Source: DATFWK01 sp035259345
Lineage (GTDB): Bacteria; Actinomycetota; Thermoleophilia; Miltoncostaeales; Miltoncostaeaceae
NCBI GenBank assembly: GCA_035259345.1
Contig: DATFWK010000190.1
Coordinates: forward strand, 1-17,217
Length of the DNA: 17,217 nucleotides
Direction of reading: 5' to 3'
Shown: positions 1 to 7,482 of the stretch, piece after piece
Layout: each line of letters opens with the position of its first letter
Numbering within the stretch: the stretch's first letter is position 1
The notes under the pieces: model-generated
The model's input: the letters and a program-made list of their open reading frames with translations, nothing else
The model's database searches: none
What the model was told of the DNA's origin: nothing
Translations under genes and position numbers: made by a program

Positions 1-969
1 TCGACGCCCGGCCGTGCCCGGAAGCTCCTGATCGTGCTCGCGGCGACGTTCGTCGTCGCGACCCTGATCGCGCTCGCCGAGATCCGCCTCGGCTTCCGCC
101 TCCCGACCTCGGCCCTGCTCGGGCGCAACCGTGACGTGGCCTTCGGCGCCACGTCGCTCTTCGGCAATCAGAACAACTTCGCCACCTACCTCACGCTGAC
201 GCTCCCGTACTTCCTGACGCTGCCGGTGGTCTTCCGGGACGTCCGCCTGAAGACGCTCGGCTGCGTCGGCGCCGCGGCGACCCTGATCGCGCTGCTCTTC
301 ACCGGCAGCCGCTCCAACCTGCTCGCCAGCGGGCTCATCCTCCTCGGGCTGATCGTGGTCCTGGGGCTCGACCGCCGCTCGCGCGTCCAGCTGGTGGCCG
401 CCGGCGTCGTGGGCGCGCTCGCGGTGCTGCTCGTCGTCCCCTCGGTCCTCGGCAGCGGGATCGTGCCCCTGCCGGAGGGGGCCGTCACGAAGTTCAACTT
501 CGGGCTGCTCGCGAGCCAGCGCGAGGCCGGCATCGGGTCCGGCGCGGTGCGCGGGTCCCTGCTCAGCGACGGCCTGGACCTCGTCAAGCAGACCAACGGC
601 CTCGGCGTCGGCGCGGGCAACGCGGAGGACCAGGTCCGGGCGCTCGCCAACTTCCCGGGCGCGGAGAACCTGCACAACTGGTGGCTCGAGGTGCTGGTGG
701 ACCTCGGCGTCGTCGGCTTCGCGCTCTTCGTGGCGTTCTACCTGAGCCTGCTGCGCGGCCAGCTCAAGGCCTCGCGCCAGGCGCGAGACCCGATGATCCG
801 CTGGCTCGGGCTCTCCGGCGGTCTCTCCTTGATCGGGTTCATCGTGGGATCGCTGGGCCCGTCGTCCGTGATCCATTTCGGCCCGATGTGGATCACGTTC
901 GGCCTCGGCATGCTGACGCTCGGCCTGGCAGGACGTGAGGCGGCGCGGCGGGCCGGCGGCCAGGCGTGA
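1..969 (+). CDS. O-antigen ligase/polymerase family membrane protein (Wzy-like), 5'-truncated by window
   Basis: The frame is open to base 1, so the true start is outside; 322 C-terminal residues are visible. It is a polytopic membrane protein with about six or more hydrophobic segments. Motifs typical of the O-antigen ligase/Wzy_C family are seen: GNQNNFATYL near residue 56, TGSRSNLLAS near 101, and, after an extracytoplasmic loop, GVGAGN then LHNWWLEVLVDLGVVGF (His225), the conserved H-N-x(2)-L-E/G-V-x-G pattern. Family members polymerise undecaprenyl-linked repeat units or ligate glycan on the outer face of the membrane. Its place at the head of a glycosyltransferase operon with a flippase and a Wzz-like gene favours a polymerase role. 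The next gene overlaps its stop by GTGA, so the two are probably translationally coupled. The ligase versus polymerase choice cannot be made from sequence. Confidence 0.85.
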   Translation, partial: STPGRARKLLIVLAATFVVATLIALAEIRLGFRLPTSALLGRNRDVAFGATSLFGNQNNFATYLTLTLPYFLTLPVVFRDVRLKTLGCVGAAATLIALLFTGSRSNLLASGLILLGLIVVLGLDRRSRVQLVAAGVVGALAVLLVVPSVLGSGIVPLPEGAVTKFNFGLLASQREAGIGSGAVRGSLLSDGLDLVKQTNGLGVGAGNAEDQVRALANFPGAENLHNWWLEVLVDLGVVGFALFVAFYLSLLRGQLKASRQARDPMIRWLGLSGGLSLIGFIVGSLGPSSVIHFGPMWITFGLGMLTLGLAGREAARRAGGQA

Positions 970-2159
970 GGATCCTCGTCCTCTCCCATCTCTACCCCAG
1001 CGCCCGCGACCCGACCGCCGGCACCTTCGTCCACGAGCAGGTCCGCGCGCTGATCGAGCTCGGGCACGATGTGCGCGTGGTCTCGCCGCGGGGGCTCGCG
1101 CCGCCGGTCGGATCGCGCTGGGCGCGCCACCGCGCCGTGCCCGGCGGGGACCGCGTCGAGGGCGTGCCCGTCCTGCACCCCCGAAAGCTCGCGCTGCCCC
1201 ACGGGCACCTCGGGCGCTGGAACGCCGAGGCCATGCGAGCGGCCATCCGGGGCCCGCTCCGGCGGGTGCACCGGCGCTGGCCGTTCCAGGTCGTGCACGC
1301 GCACATGCTGGTGCCGGACGGCTGGGCGGCCGCCCGCGTCGCCGCCGGCCTTGGCGTGCCGGTGCTGGCGACCGCGCATCGCGCCGACGTCCTCGACGTG
1401 CCCGCCCGCGGCGGAGGACAGCGGGCCCAGGTGGTCCAAGCGCTCGAGTCGGTCGACCAGGTGGTCGCAGTCAGCCGGGCGATGCGCGCGGCCTGCGAGG
1501 CGCTGGCCGTGATGGAGCGCCCGGTCGCCGTCGTCCCGAACGGCGCCGACCTCCGCGTGTTCCACCCACGGGACCGCGCCGAGGCCCGGCGGCGGCTGGG
1601 CCTGCCGGTGGACGACCGGGTGATCGCCTTCGTCGGCGTGCTCACCCCGCGCAAGGGCATCGACACGCTCGTCGAGGCGCTGGGGCTGCTCGCCGCGCAG
1701 CCGGGCGGGGCGCCGCTCCTCGCGATCGCCGGCGAGGGCGAGCTCCGCGGGCAGCTCGAGCGCCGGGCGGCCGATCTCGGCGTCGGCGGGAGCGTGCGCT
1801 TCCTGGGCAAGCTGCCGCACGACGACGTGCCCTGGGTCATGGCCGCCGGCGACGTCTTCTGCCTCCCGAGCCTCAGCGAGGGCCTCCCGACCGTGGTCTG
1901 CGAGGCGATGGCCTGCGGCCGTGCGGTCGTCGCCACCGCGGTCGACGGCACGCCGGAGATCGTGGACGACGGCGTGACGGGCCTGCTCGTGCCCCCGCGG
2001 GACCCGCGCGCCCTCGCCGAGGCGCTGGCGCGCGCGCTCGCCGACCCCGCCCTCGTGCGCCGCATGGGGGAGGAGGCGCTGCGGCGGGCCCGCGCCACCT
2101 ACACCTGGGACGCGAACGCCCGCAGCCACGTGGCGCTCTACGAGGCGCTCGCCGCGTGA
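966..2159 (+). CDS. Glycosyltransferase family 4 (GT-B fold)
   Basis: A 397-residue GT4 enzyme of normal family length. The GTG start overlaps the upstream stop (GTGA) and gives the expected N-terminal strand MRILVLSHLYPSARDPTAGTF, with a glycine-containing loop for the acceptor domain. Other family landmarks are VVHAHMLVPDGWAA in the N-terminal domain, VPNGADLRVFHP at the inter-domain linker, FVGVLTPRKGIDTLVEAL at the start of the donor domain, and an intact EX7E motif (E305 and E313 in SEGLPTVVCEAMACG) that binds the nucleotide-sugar donor. It is a retaining, cytoplasmic or membrane-associated transferase that would add one sugar to the lipid-linked repeat unit. Donor and linkage cannot be read from the sequence. 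The next gene again starts within its stop codon. Confidence 0.93.
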   Translation: MRILVLSHLYPSARDPTAGTFVHEQVRALIELGHDVRVVSPRGLAPPVGSRWARHRAVPGGDRVEGVPVLHPRKLALPHGHLGRWNAEAMRAAIRGPLRRVHRRWPFQVVHAHMLVPDGWAAARVAAGLGVPVLATAHRADVLDVPARGGGQRAQVVQALESVDQVVAVSRAMRAACEALAVMERPVAVVPNGADLRVFHPRDRAEARRRLGLPVDDRVIAFVGVLTPRKGIDTLVEALGLLAAQPGGAPLLAIAGEGELRGQLERRAADLGVGGSVRFLGKLPHDDVPWVMAAGDVFCLPSLSEGLPTVVCEAMACGRAVVATAVDGTPEIVDDGVTGLLVPPRDPRALAEALARALADPALVRRMGEEALRRARATYTWDANARSHVALYEALAA

Positions 2160-3691
2160 CCGCGGGGGACGCGGAGGCCGAGCGCGTCGCGCTCCTCGCG
2201 CGGGCGGGGAGCGGGCTGGCAGCGCTCCTGCGCGAGGCCGCCTGGCGCGGCATCGCGGCTACCGTCGCGGCGGACGAGGGCGACGCGCGCGCCCGCGCGC
2301 TCGCGGCGGCCGCCGGGGCCGAGGTCGCCGGCGTCTGGCCGGGCGGCCGCGAGGCGGCCACGCTCGTCGTCGACCGCCTCCCGGCCGATCTCGCCGAGCT
2401 CCCGCCGGAGCCGGTCCTCGTCGCGCCCGCCGCGGCCGCCGATGCCCTCGCCGCAGCGGGACGGCGCGTCGTGCCCATCGTGTCCGTGATCGGCCTGGAC
2501 CCGTCCGCGGCCCGCGCGCGCGCGGCCGAGCTTCGGAGCCGGCACGGCGCTGTCGTCCTCGCCGGGTGGGATCCCGGCATGCTCGACGCGCTGACCCGCG
2601 CCGGCGTCGTGCCCGGGCCGGTGCGGGAGCCGCCGGCGCCCCCGGGCGCGCGGCTCGACGGCGTCCGGGCGCTTCACCTCACGAGCGTCCACCGGCCGGA
2701 CGACGGGCGCATCTTCCACCGCGAGGTCGCGGCCCTCCGCGCGGCGGGGGCCGACGCCCGCGTGCTCGGGCTCGCCGCACGGCCGCCCCGATCGCGCCGC
2801 GCCGCCGCCGGGCGGCGGCTGGTGGAGGAGGCGCGCCGGCGCGAGGTTGACGTCTACCACGTGCACGACCCCGAGCTCCTGCCGGGCGCGGTCTGGCTCC
2901 GCCGCGCCACGGGACGGGTGGTCATCTACGACGCGCACGAGTACCTCGGCCAGACGACGCGGACGAAGCCGTGGATCCCCGGCCCGTTCCGCACCCCCAC
3001 GGCCGTCGGCGCGGCACACGCCGAGCGGGCGCTCGCGCGCCGGCTCTCCGGGGTGGTCGCGGTGACCGAGGACCTGGCGGTGGAGTTCGCGGCCACCGGC
3101 GTCCCGGCGGTCAGCGTCGCCAATTACGCCGCAGCCGAGCGCTTCCCGGATCCCGGGCCCGCGGACGGCCCGGTCGTCGCCTACGTCGGAGCCCTCGACG
3201 CCTCGCGCGGCCTCGGGCTGATGCTCGAGGCCTTCCCGATGGTGGCCGCGCCGGGAGCCCGGCTGGTGCTCGCAGGCCCCGGCGATCCCGGCCCGCTGCC
3301 GCCGCCGGTCACCCACCTCGGGCCCGTGCCCTACGACGTCGTCCCGCGCGTGCTCGCGGGGGCGGCCGTCGTGTGGATCCCGCTCCGGCGCACCCCGAAC
3401 AACGACCGCGGGCGCCTCACCAAGGTCATGGAGGCGATGGCCGCCGGGCGGCCACTCGTGGCGAGCGACCTCACCCGCACGGCGACGATCGTGCGGGCGG
3501 CGGGGTGCGGCATCGTCGTGCCGGACCGGGACCCGGCGGCGCACGCGGCCGCGCTCACGCGGCTCCTCGAGGACCCCGAGACGGCCGCCCGAATGGGCGC
3601 CGCCGGCCGCCGGGCCTTCCTCGAGCGGATGACGTTCGGGCGCGAGGCCGCGCGCCTGGTCGCCTTCTACGCGGAGCTGCTCGGCCGGTGA
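2156..3691 (+). CDS. Glycosyltransferase family 4 with unassigned ~167-residue N-terminal domain
   Basis: 511 residues from a GTG that overlaps the previous stop (GTGA). The recognisable GT4 enzyme starts only near residue 168 (GVRALHLTSVHRPDDGRIFH), followed by YHVHDPELLPGA (234-244), VIYDAHEYL (256-264), VAVTEDLA, VAYVGALDASRGL and the donor-site region RGRLTKVMEAMAAGRPLVAS with E426. The first Glu of the canonical EX7E pattern is not present; this is common in this WbuB-like branch. The first 167 residues alternate short hydrophobic strands with Ala-rich helices, suggesting a small Rossmann-like alpha/beta domain I cannot assign. An in-frame ATG at 2579 (residue 142) would remove most of it, but the coupled GTG and continuous high-GC third-position coding favour the long form. 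Role: probably adds a sugar to the lipid-linked repeat unit. Confidence 0.87.
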   Translation: MTAGDAEAERVALLARAGSGLAALLREAAWRGIAATVAADEGDARARALAAAAGAEVAGVWPGGREAATLVVDRLPADLAELPPEPVLVAPAAAADALAAAGRRVVPIVSVIGLDPSAARARAAELRSRHGAVVLAGWDPGMLDALTRAGVVPGPVREPPAPPGARLDGVRALHLTSVHRPDDGRIFHREVAALRAAGADARVLGLAARPPRSRRAAAGRRLVEEARRREVDVYHVHDPELLPGAVWLRRATGRVVIYDAHEYLGQTTRTKPWIPGPFRTPTAVGAAHAERALARRLSGVVAVTEDLAVEFAATGVPAVSVANYAAAERFPDPGPADGPVVAYVGALDASRGLGLMLEAFPMVAAPGARLVLAGPGDPGPLPPPVTHLGPVPYDVVPRVLAGAAVVWIPLRRTPNNDRGRLTKVMEAMAAGRPLVASDLTRTATIVRAAGCGIVVPDRDPAAHAAALTRLLEDPETAARMGAAGRRAFLERMTFGREAARLVAFYAELLGR

Positions 3692-4950
3692 GCCGGGTCC
3701 TCTACGTGTCCCAGTACTTCGTGACCGGCGACCAGCCGGGCGGCGTGCGCCACTGGCGCCACACGCACGCCCTGCGCGACGCCGGGCACGAGGTGAGCGT
3801 CGTGACCTCGTACGTCCAGCACAAGGAGCGCACCGTCCCGGAGGCCTACCGTGGCCGGCGGATCGTGCGCGAGCAGGAGGACGGCCTCGACGTCTGGCGC
3901 ACCTACGCCACGCCCGGCTACGGCAGAGACCTGGCGTCCCGCCTGGCCAACTACCTGAGCTTCGCCGCGCTGGCCACGGTGGCCGGGCTCCGCGCGCCGC
4001 GGCCGGACGTCGTCGTCGCCTCCTCGCCGTCGCTGCCGGCGGCGGCCGGGGCCGCGCTCGTCGCCCTCGTGCGCCGGGCCCGGTTCGTGCTCGAGGTGCG
4101 GGACCTGTGGCCCGAGTCGGCCGTGGCGATGGGGCTGGTCCGCGAGCGAAGCGCGATGGCGCTCGTTGCGCGGGCCCTCGCCTGGCTCTGCTACCGGCGT
4201 GCCGACCGCGTCATCGCGCTTACCGAGGGCATCCGGGACGGCGTCGCCGCGAAGGGTGTCGATCCCGTGCGCATCGTGCTCATCACGAACGGCGTCGACC
4301 TCGACGGACCGCCCGCCGAGCCGGCCGCCGTCCCGGTGCCGGACGGCGCCTTCGTCGCGATGTACGTCGGCGCCCACGGCACGTACAGCTCGCTCGAGAC
4401 GGTCCTGGCCGCGGCCGAGCTGCTCCGCGACCAGGACGGCATCCGGTTCGTCCTCGTCGGCGGCGGCGACCGCAAGCCGGCGCTCGTCGCCGACGCGGGC
4501 AGGCGCCGGCTGGCCAACGTGGCCTTCGTGGACCCGGTTCCCAAGCGCGACGTGCCGGCCTGGCTGGCGCGCGCGAACGCCTGCCTGCTGCCCTATCAGG
4601 ACCGGCCGCTGTTCGCCGGCGCGCTGCCGAACAAGACCTTCGACTACATGGGCGCAGGCAGGCCGATCGTGGCGGCCGTGCCCGCCGGCGAGCTCTCCCG
4701 CCTGGTCGAGACGGCCGGGTGCGGCCTGGCGATCCCGCCCGAGGATCCGCGTGCGATGGCCGACGCCGTGCTCCGGCTCTCCCGGGACGAGGCCCTGGCG
4801 GCCCGGTTGGGGGCCGCCGGGGCCGGGTTCGTGCGCAGCCACTACGACCGTCGCGTGCTCGCCGAGCGGTTCGTCGCGGTGATCGAGGGTCTGCTGGGGG
4901 CCGGGCCCGGCGTGCGGTGGCGAGCGAAGGGGCGGCATCGCCGACGGTAG
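3688..4950 (+). CDS. Glycosyltransferase family 4, WbuB-like
   Basis: 420 residues from a GTG overlapping the upstream stop, with a GGAG about 11 bases ahead as a weak ribosome site. The N-terminus (RVLYVSQYFVTGDQPGGVRH) and the motif EVRDLWPES (136-144) are characteristic of the WbuB branch of GT4, which often transfers N-acetylated amino sugars such as FucNAc in O-antigen and capsule loci. The donor domain shows LITNGVDLD, MYVGAHGTYSSLETVL and LPNKTFDYMGAGRPIVA (near 313-329), where Asp replaces the second Glu of EX7E. It is likely cytoplasmic or peripheral to the membrane, extending the lipid-linked glycan. It is the last of three consecutive GT4 genes and is followed by a 73-base gap. The amino-sugar preference is inference from the branch only. 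Confidence 0.91.
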   Translation: MSRVLYVSQYFVTGDQPGGVRHWRHTHALRDAGHEVSVVTSYVQHKERTVPEAYRGRRIVREQEDGLDVWRTYATPGYGRDLASRLANYLSFAALATVAGLRAPRPDVVVASSPSLPAAAGAALVALVRRARFVLEVRDLWPESAVAMGLVRERSAMALVARALAWLCYRRADRVIALTEGIRDGVAAKGVDPVRIVLITNGVDLDGPPAEPAAVPVPDGAFVAMYVGAHGTYSSLETVLAAAELLRDQDGIRFVLVGGGDRKPALVADAGRRRLANVAFVDPVPKRDVPAWLARANACLLPYQDRPLFAGALPNKTFDYMGAGRPIVAAVPAGELSRLVETAGCGLAIPPEDPRAMADAVLRLSRDEALAARLGAAGAGFVRSHYDRRVLAERFVAVIEGLLGAGPGVRWRAKGRHRRR

Positions 4951-5008
4951 CCGGTCGCTCGGACGGCCTCTGCCGCCGGCCGCCGGCCCCGCTGGACGCC
5001 CGCATCCG

Positions 5009-5014
5009 TAGAGT
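5009..5014 (+). promoter_or_regulatory. Possible -10 box (TAGAGT) ahead of the sugar transferase
   Basis: TAGAGT lies in the only real intergenic gap of the polysaccharide locus (4951-5023), with 9 bases between it and the ATG at 5024. It fits the TANNNT pattern of actinobacterial -10 elements and would give a leaderless or nearly leaderless mRNA. No TTGACA-like -35 is seen at the usual distance and there is no clear Shine-Dalgarno before the ATG. The rest of the gap is GC-rich; a 5-base inverted repeat (4964-4968 with 4978-4982) is too weak to call a terminator. Confidence 0.4.
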
Positions 5015-5023
5015 GGCGGGCCG

Positions 5024-5668
5024 ATGAGCGGGGAGGCTGCCGTCGGCGGCGCGACCAAGCGCGCCTTCGACCTTGCGATCGCCGTGCCGGCCGCGCTGCT
5101 CCTGGCGCCGGTCATGGCCGGTGTCGCGATCTGGATCCGGAGGGACTCGCCCGGCCCGGCGTTCTTCCGTCAGGAGCGCGTCGGTTTGTTCGGGCGCCCG
5201 TTCCGCCTCGTCAAGTTCCGGACGATGGTCGTCGGCGCCGAGCGGATGGGCCCGGGCATCGCGATCGACGAGGGCGACAGCAGGATCACGGAGGCGGGCG
5301 GACGCCTGCGGCGGCTGTCCCTGGACGAGCTGCCGCAGCTCTGGAACGTGATCCGCGGGGACATGAGCCTGGTCGGGCCGCGGCCCACGGTGGCCTCCCA
5401 GGTCGCGCACTACTCGCAGGAGCAGCGGCGGCGCCTGCTGGCCCGGCCGGGGGTGACCGGGCTCGCGCAGGTGAGCGGCCGCGCGTCGATCCCCTGGTCC
5501 CGGCGGATCGAGCTCGACATCGAGTACGTCGAGCGCTGGAGCATGCGCCGCGACATGACGATCCTCGGCCGCACGCTGCTCGTCGTCCTCGGGAGGGGCG
5601 GCACCTACAAGGGCGCGACCGGCGGCTTCGACCTGACGCCCGACCGGGAGGGCGGCGGCGATCGTTGA
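5024..5668 (+). CDS. Monotopic phosphoglycosyl transferase (bacterial sugar transferase, PglC/EpsL-like)
   Basis: 214 residues, the size of the minimal catalytic form (PglC type) rather than the longer WbaP/WcaJ type with four extra membrane helices. A single N-terminal hydrophobic segment (about 13-38, containing prolines) would form the re-entrant membrane helix. It is followed by DSPGPAFFRQERVG, FRLVKFRTM, the catalytic Asp-Glu pair D101-E102 in LSLDELPQLWNV, then GDMSLVGPRP and RPGVTGLAQVSGR. All are hallmark motifs of the family. The enzyme transfers a sugar 1-phosphate from a UDP-sugar to polyprenyl phosphate, the first committed step of repeat-unit synthesis at the inner face of the membrane. 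The ATG at 5024 is preceded by a possible -10 box rather than a ribosome site. The substrate sugar is not predictable. Confidence 0.95.
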   Translation: MSGEAAVGGATKRAFDLAIAVPAALLLAPVMAGVAIWIRRDSPGPAFFRQERVGLFGRPFRLVKFRTMVVGAERMGPGIAIDEGDSRITEAGGRLRRLSLDELPQLWNVIRGDMSLVGPRPTVASQVAHYSQEQRRRLLARPGVTGLAQVSGRASIPWSRRIELDIEYVERWSMRRDMTILGRTLLVVLGRGGTYKGATGGFDLTPDREGGGDR

Positions 5669-5669
5669 C

Positions 5670-6659
5670 GTGCTCCTGACCTGCGCGGGCCAGCGGGTCG
5701 ACATCGTCCGTCACTTCCAGCGCGTACTGGCCGACGGGCCCCATCGGGGCCGCGTGCTGGTGAGCGACCTCGACCCGCTCTCGCCGTCGCGGTTCGCCGC
5801 CGACGCCGTCCTCGACCTGCCGCCGGTGGACAGCCCGGGTTACGGCGAGGCGGTGGCCGCCGCCTGCCAGGCGGAGGGAATCAGGGCGGTGCTGCCGCTG
5901 ACGGACCTCGACCCGGTGATCCTCTCGCGCGCCGCCGGGGTCATCGCCGAGGCCGGCGCCGCGGTCTTCCTGCCGGACCCCGAGGTCGCATACGGCTGCC
6001 AGGACAAGTGGGCGTGCCACCAGATGCTGATCGACAACGGCCTCCCCTCGCCGCCCACGTGGCTCCCCGGGACGGTCGCCCCCGGCGAGCTCCCGTTCCC
6101 CGTGCTGGTCAAGCCGCGCCTCGGCTTCGCCGCCCGCCACATCTACCGCGCCATCGATCCGGACGAGCTCGCCTTCTTCCTCCGCTACAGCCCGCTCGAG
6201 AGCGTGATCCAGCGCGCCCTGCCCGGCGAGGAGTTCAGCATCGACTGCCTCGGCGACCTCGACGGCCGCGCCCTGGGATCGATCCCGCGCCGCATGATCC
6301 AGGCGAAGGGCGGCGAGCAGGTCAAGGGCGAGACGATCGACGACCCCCAGCTGGTCGAGCTAGGGGCCCGGGTGATCGAGGCGCTCGGCCTCCGGGGGCC
6401 CTCGACCGTGCAGTGCTTCCGCCTGGACGGCGAGATCCTCGGCATCACGGACATCAACACCCGCTTCGGCGGCGCCTTCCCGCTGCCGCAGGCGGCGGGC
6501 GGAGACTACCCCGAGCTGATCGTCCGGCTCGCGGCGGGCGAGCAGCCCGCCTCCCGCGTCGGCGCGCACCGGGCGGGGGTCGTGATGACCCGCTTCCTGG
6601 GAGAGACAATGCTCCTTCGTGAACCCGGCGGCCTTCGGCCCGTCCACGACGACGGCTAG
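5670..6659 (+). CDS. ATP-grasp domain protein (CarB-like carboxylate ligase)
   Basis: 329 residues from a GTG one base after the previous stop. The start gives VLLTCAGQRVDIVRHFQ, matching the usual N-terminus of this family (pre-ATP-grasp Rossmann domain). The ATP-grasp fold follows: PFPVLVKPRLGFAARHI with ATP-binding K148, ESVIQRALPGEEFSIDCLG, and the metal-binding end STVQCFRLDGEILGITDINTRFGGAFPLP (D261, N263, R265). Such enzymes couple a carboxylate to an amine or other nucleophile through an acyl phosphate. The family is often labelled carbamoyl-phosphate synthase-like, but this is far too short for CarB. Its position directly after the phosphoglycosyl transferase suggests it modifies a sugar or attaches an amino acid to the glycan; this is inference. 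Confidence 0.85.
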   Translation: MLLTCAGQRVDIVRHFQRVLADGPHRGRVLVSDLDPLSPSRFAADAVLDLPPVDSPGYGEAVAAACQAEGIRAVLPLTDLDPVILSRAAGVIAEAGAAVFLPDPEVAYGCQDKWACHQMLIDNGLPSPPTWLPGTVAPGELPFPVLVKPRLGFAARHIYRAIDPDELAFFLRYSPLESVIQRALPGEEFSIDCLGDLDGRALGSIPRRMIQAKGGEQVKGETIDDPQLVELGARVIEALGLRGPSTVQCFRLDGEILGITDINTRFGGAFPLPQAAGGDYPELIVRLAAGEQPASRVGAHRAGVVMTRFLGETMLLREPGGLRPVHDDG

Positions 6660-7482
6660 GCTGCTCGGCGCCTTGGATCGGGAGATCACCCTTCGCGACT
6701 ACGGCCGCGTGCTGTGGAGTGGCCGCTGGATCATCGTCGCGACCACCGTCGGGGCGATCATCGTGGGGATCATCCTCAGCCTCGCCACGCACACGAAGTA
6801 CACGGCGACCTCGATCGTCTACCTCGGGCAGGCGACGACCCAGGGAGGGATCCCCGTCGCGACACCGCTCACGACCCCGGTCACCGCGCCGAAGGTGCTG
6901 CACAGCGACGTGTTCATCAAGTCCGTCGCCGACAAGTCCGGGGTGAGCTTCAACCGGGTGAAGGACGGCTCGACCTTCCGGGTCGACCGTGTCCCCGGCG
7001 CCGCTGCCGGGAATCAACCAACCGTGGCCACCATCACCATCGTCGACCGCAGCCGCGATGTCTCGCGGCGCGTGGCGGACGACTACGCCGACGCCGTCTA
7101 CAACCGGGTCTTCGAGGACTACGCGCGCAACCTGAAGGTCTACGACCAGTCCATCGGGCAGGCGCTCAAGCGCCAGAACCAGCTCCAGGGCCAGATCGAC
7201 CGCTTCCGTGCCGCTCTGCCGGGCTCTCAGATCGAGCTGTTCTCAGCCCAGCAGGAGCTGAACAACCTGCAGGAGAAGATATTCAACAACCAGCAGGCGC
7301 GCGCGAAGGCGATCCAGATCGAGGCTCCGCAGGTCATCTCGAGGGCGGAGGAGCCGTCATCCTCCGCAAGCGCCGGCGCGCGGCTTCGCACGATCATCCT
7401 CTCAGCGATCATCGGGTTCATCGTCGGTGTCATCATCGTCTTCATCTGGCGCGGGAGCCCCGCGGGGCGTGCGGCGACCTAG
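6619..7482 (+). CDS. Wzz-like polysaccharide chain-length determinant / polysaccharide co-polymerase
   Basis: Up to 287 residues. Layout: a short cytoplasmic N-terminus with REITLRDYGRVLWSGRW, membrane helix 1 (about 37-56), an extracytoplasmic region of about 200 residues with a helical, probably coiled-coil part (LKRQNQLQGQIDRF to LQEKIFNNQQ), and membrane helix 2 (about 258-277) near the C-terminus. This is the two-helix Wzz/PCP topology. No Walker motif or Tyr-rich tail is present, so it is not a fused BY-kinase. Two starts are possible: the GTG at 6619 overlaps the ATP-grasp gene by 41 bases; the in-frame TTG at 6673 gives LDREITLRDYGR, closer to the family's usual N-terminus, and lies 10 bases after a TAGGCT box. 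I give the longer frame but consider 6673 at least as likely. Role: length control of the polymer with the Wzy-like protein. Confidence 0.85.
   Translation: MNPAAFGPSTTTARLLGALDREITLRDYGRVLWSGRWIIVATTVGAIIVGIILSLATHTKYTATSIVYLGQATTQGGIPVATPLTTPVTAPKVLHSDVFIKSVADKSGVSFNRVKDGSTFRVDRVPGAAAGNQPTVATITIVDRSRDVSRRVADDYADAVYNRVFEDYARNLKVYDQSIGQALKRQNQLQGQIDRFRAALPGSQIELFSAQQELNNLQEKIFNNQQARAKAIQIEAPQVISRAEEPSSSASAGARLRTIILSAIIGFIVGVIIVFIWRGSPAGRAAT
6657..6662 (+). promoter_or_regulatory. Possible -10 box (TAGGCT) overlapping the ATP-grasp stop codon
   Basis: TAGGCT begins with the TAG stop of the ATP-grasp gene and lies 10 bases before the in-frame TTG at 6673 of the Wzz-like gene. It fits TANNNT. 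No good -35 is visible (TTCGGC at 6634-6639 is a weak match). It could give a nearly leaderless transcript starting at the TTG and entering the Wzz, propeller and flippase genes. Confidence 0.3.

Noticed and set aside
738..2129. Long open frame on the minus strand (463 codons) opposite the first GT4 gene
   Set aside because: Rich in Arg, Ala, His and Gly with no domain pattern; it mirrors the high-GC coding of the plus-strand GT4 gene, whose motifs are intact. Many similar antisense frames occur across the window (for example 2138-3544, 3667-5115, 10013-11599) and were left out for the same reason.
935..2155. Upstream extension of the second GT4 frame to 935
   Set aside because: The frame stays open only because stops are rare in this composition; the extra 407 residues are Arg/Pro/Ala-rich and would overlap a complete GT4 gene. 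The GTG at 2156, coupled to the previous stop, is the sensible start.
2971..3687. Upstream extension of the WbuB-like frame to 2971
   Set aside because: The added residues are low-complexity Arg-rich translation across another gene; the protein begins properly with RVLYVSQYF at the GTG 3688.
966..4950. Three adjacent GT4 genes as a recent tandem duplication
   Set aside because: They differ in length, N-terminal motifs and donor-site motif (EX7E intact in the first only) and belong to different GT4 branches, so recent duplication is not supported.
4951..5023. Possible small RNA, riboswitch or terminator in the 73-base gap
   Set aside because: Only a 5-base GC-rich inverted repeat and no T-run or conserved fold are visible; apart from a -10-like box nothing can be supported.
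7427..7468. Earlier GTG start for the propeller lipoprotein
   Set aside because: It adds a Ser/Gly-rich stretch ahead of the Arg-Arg and hydrophobic core, which is unlike a signal peptide; the GTG 7469 gives a proper lipoprotein signal with the lipobox at Cys22.
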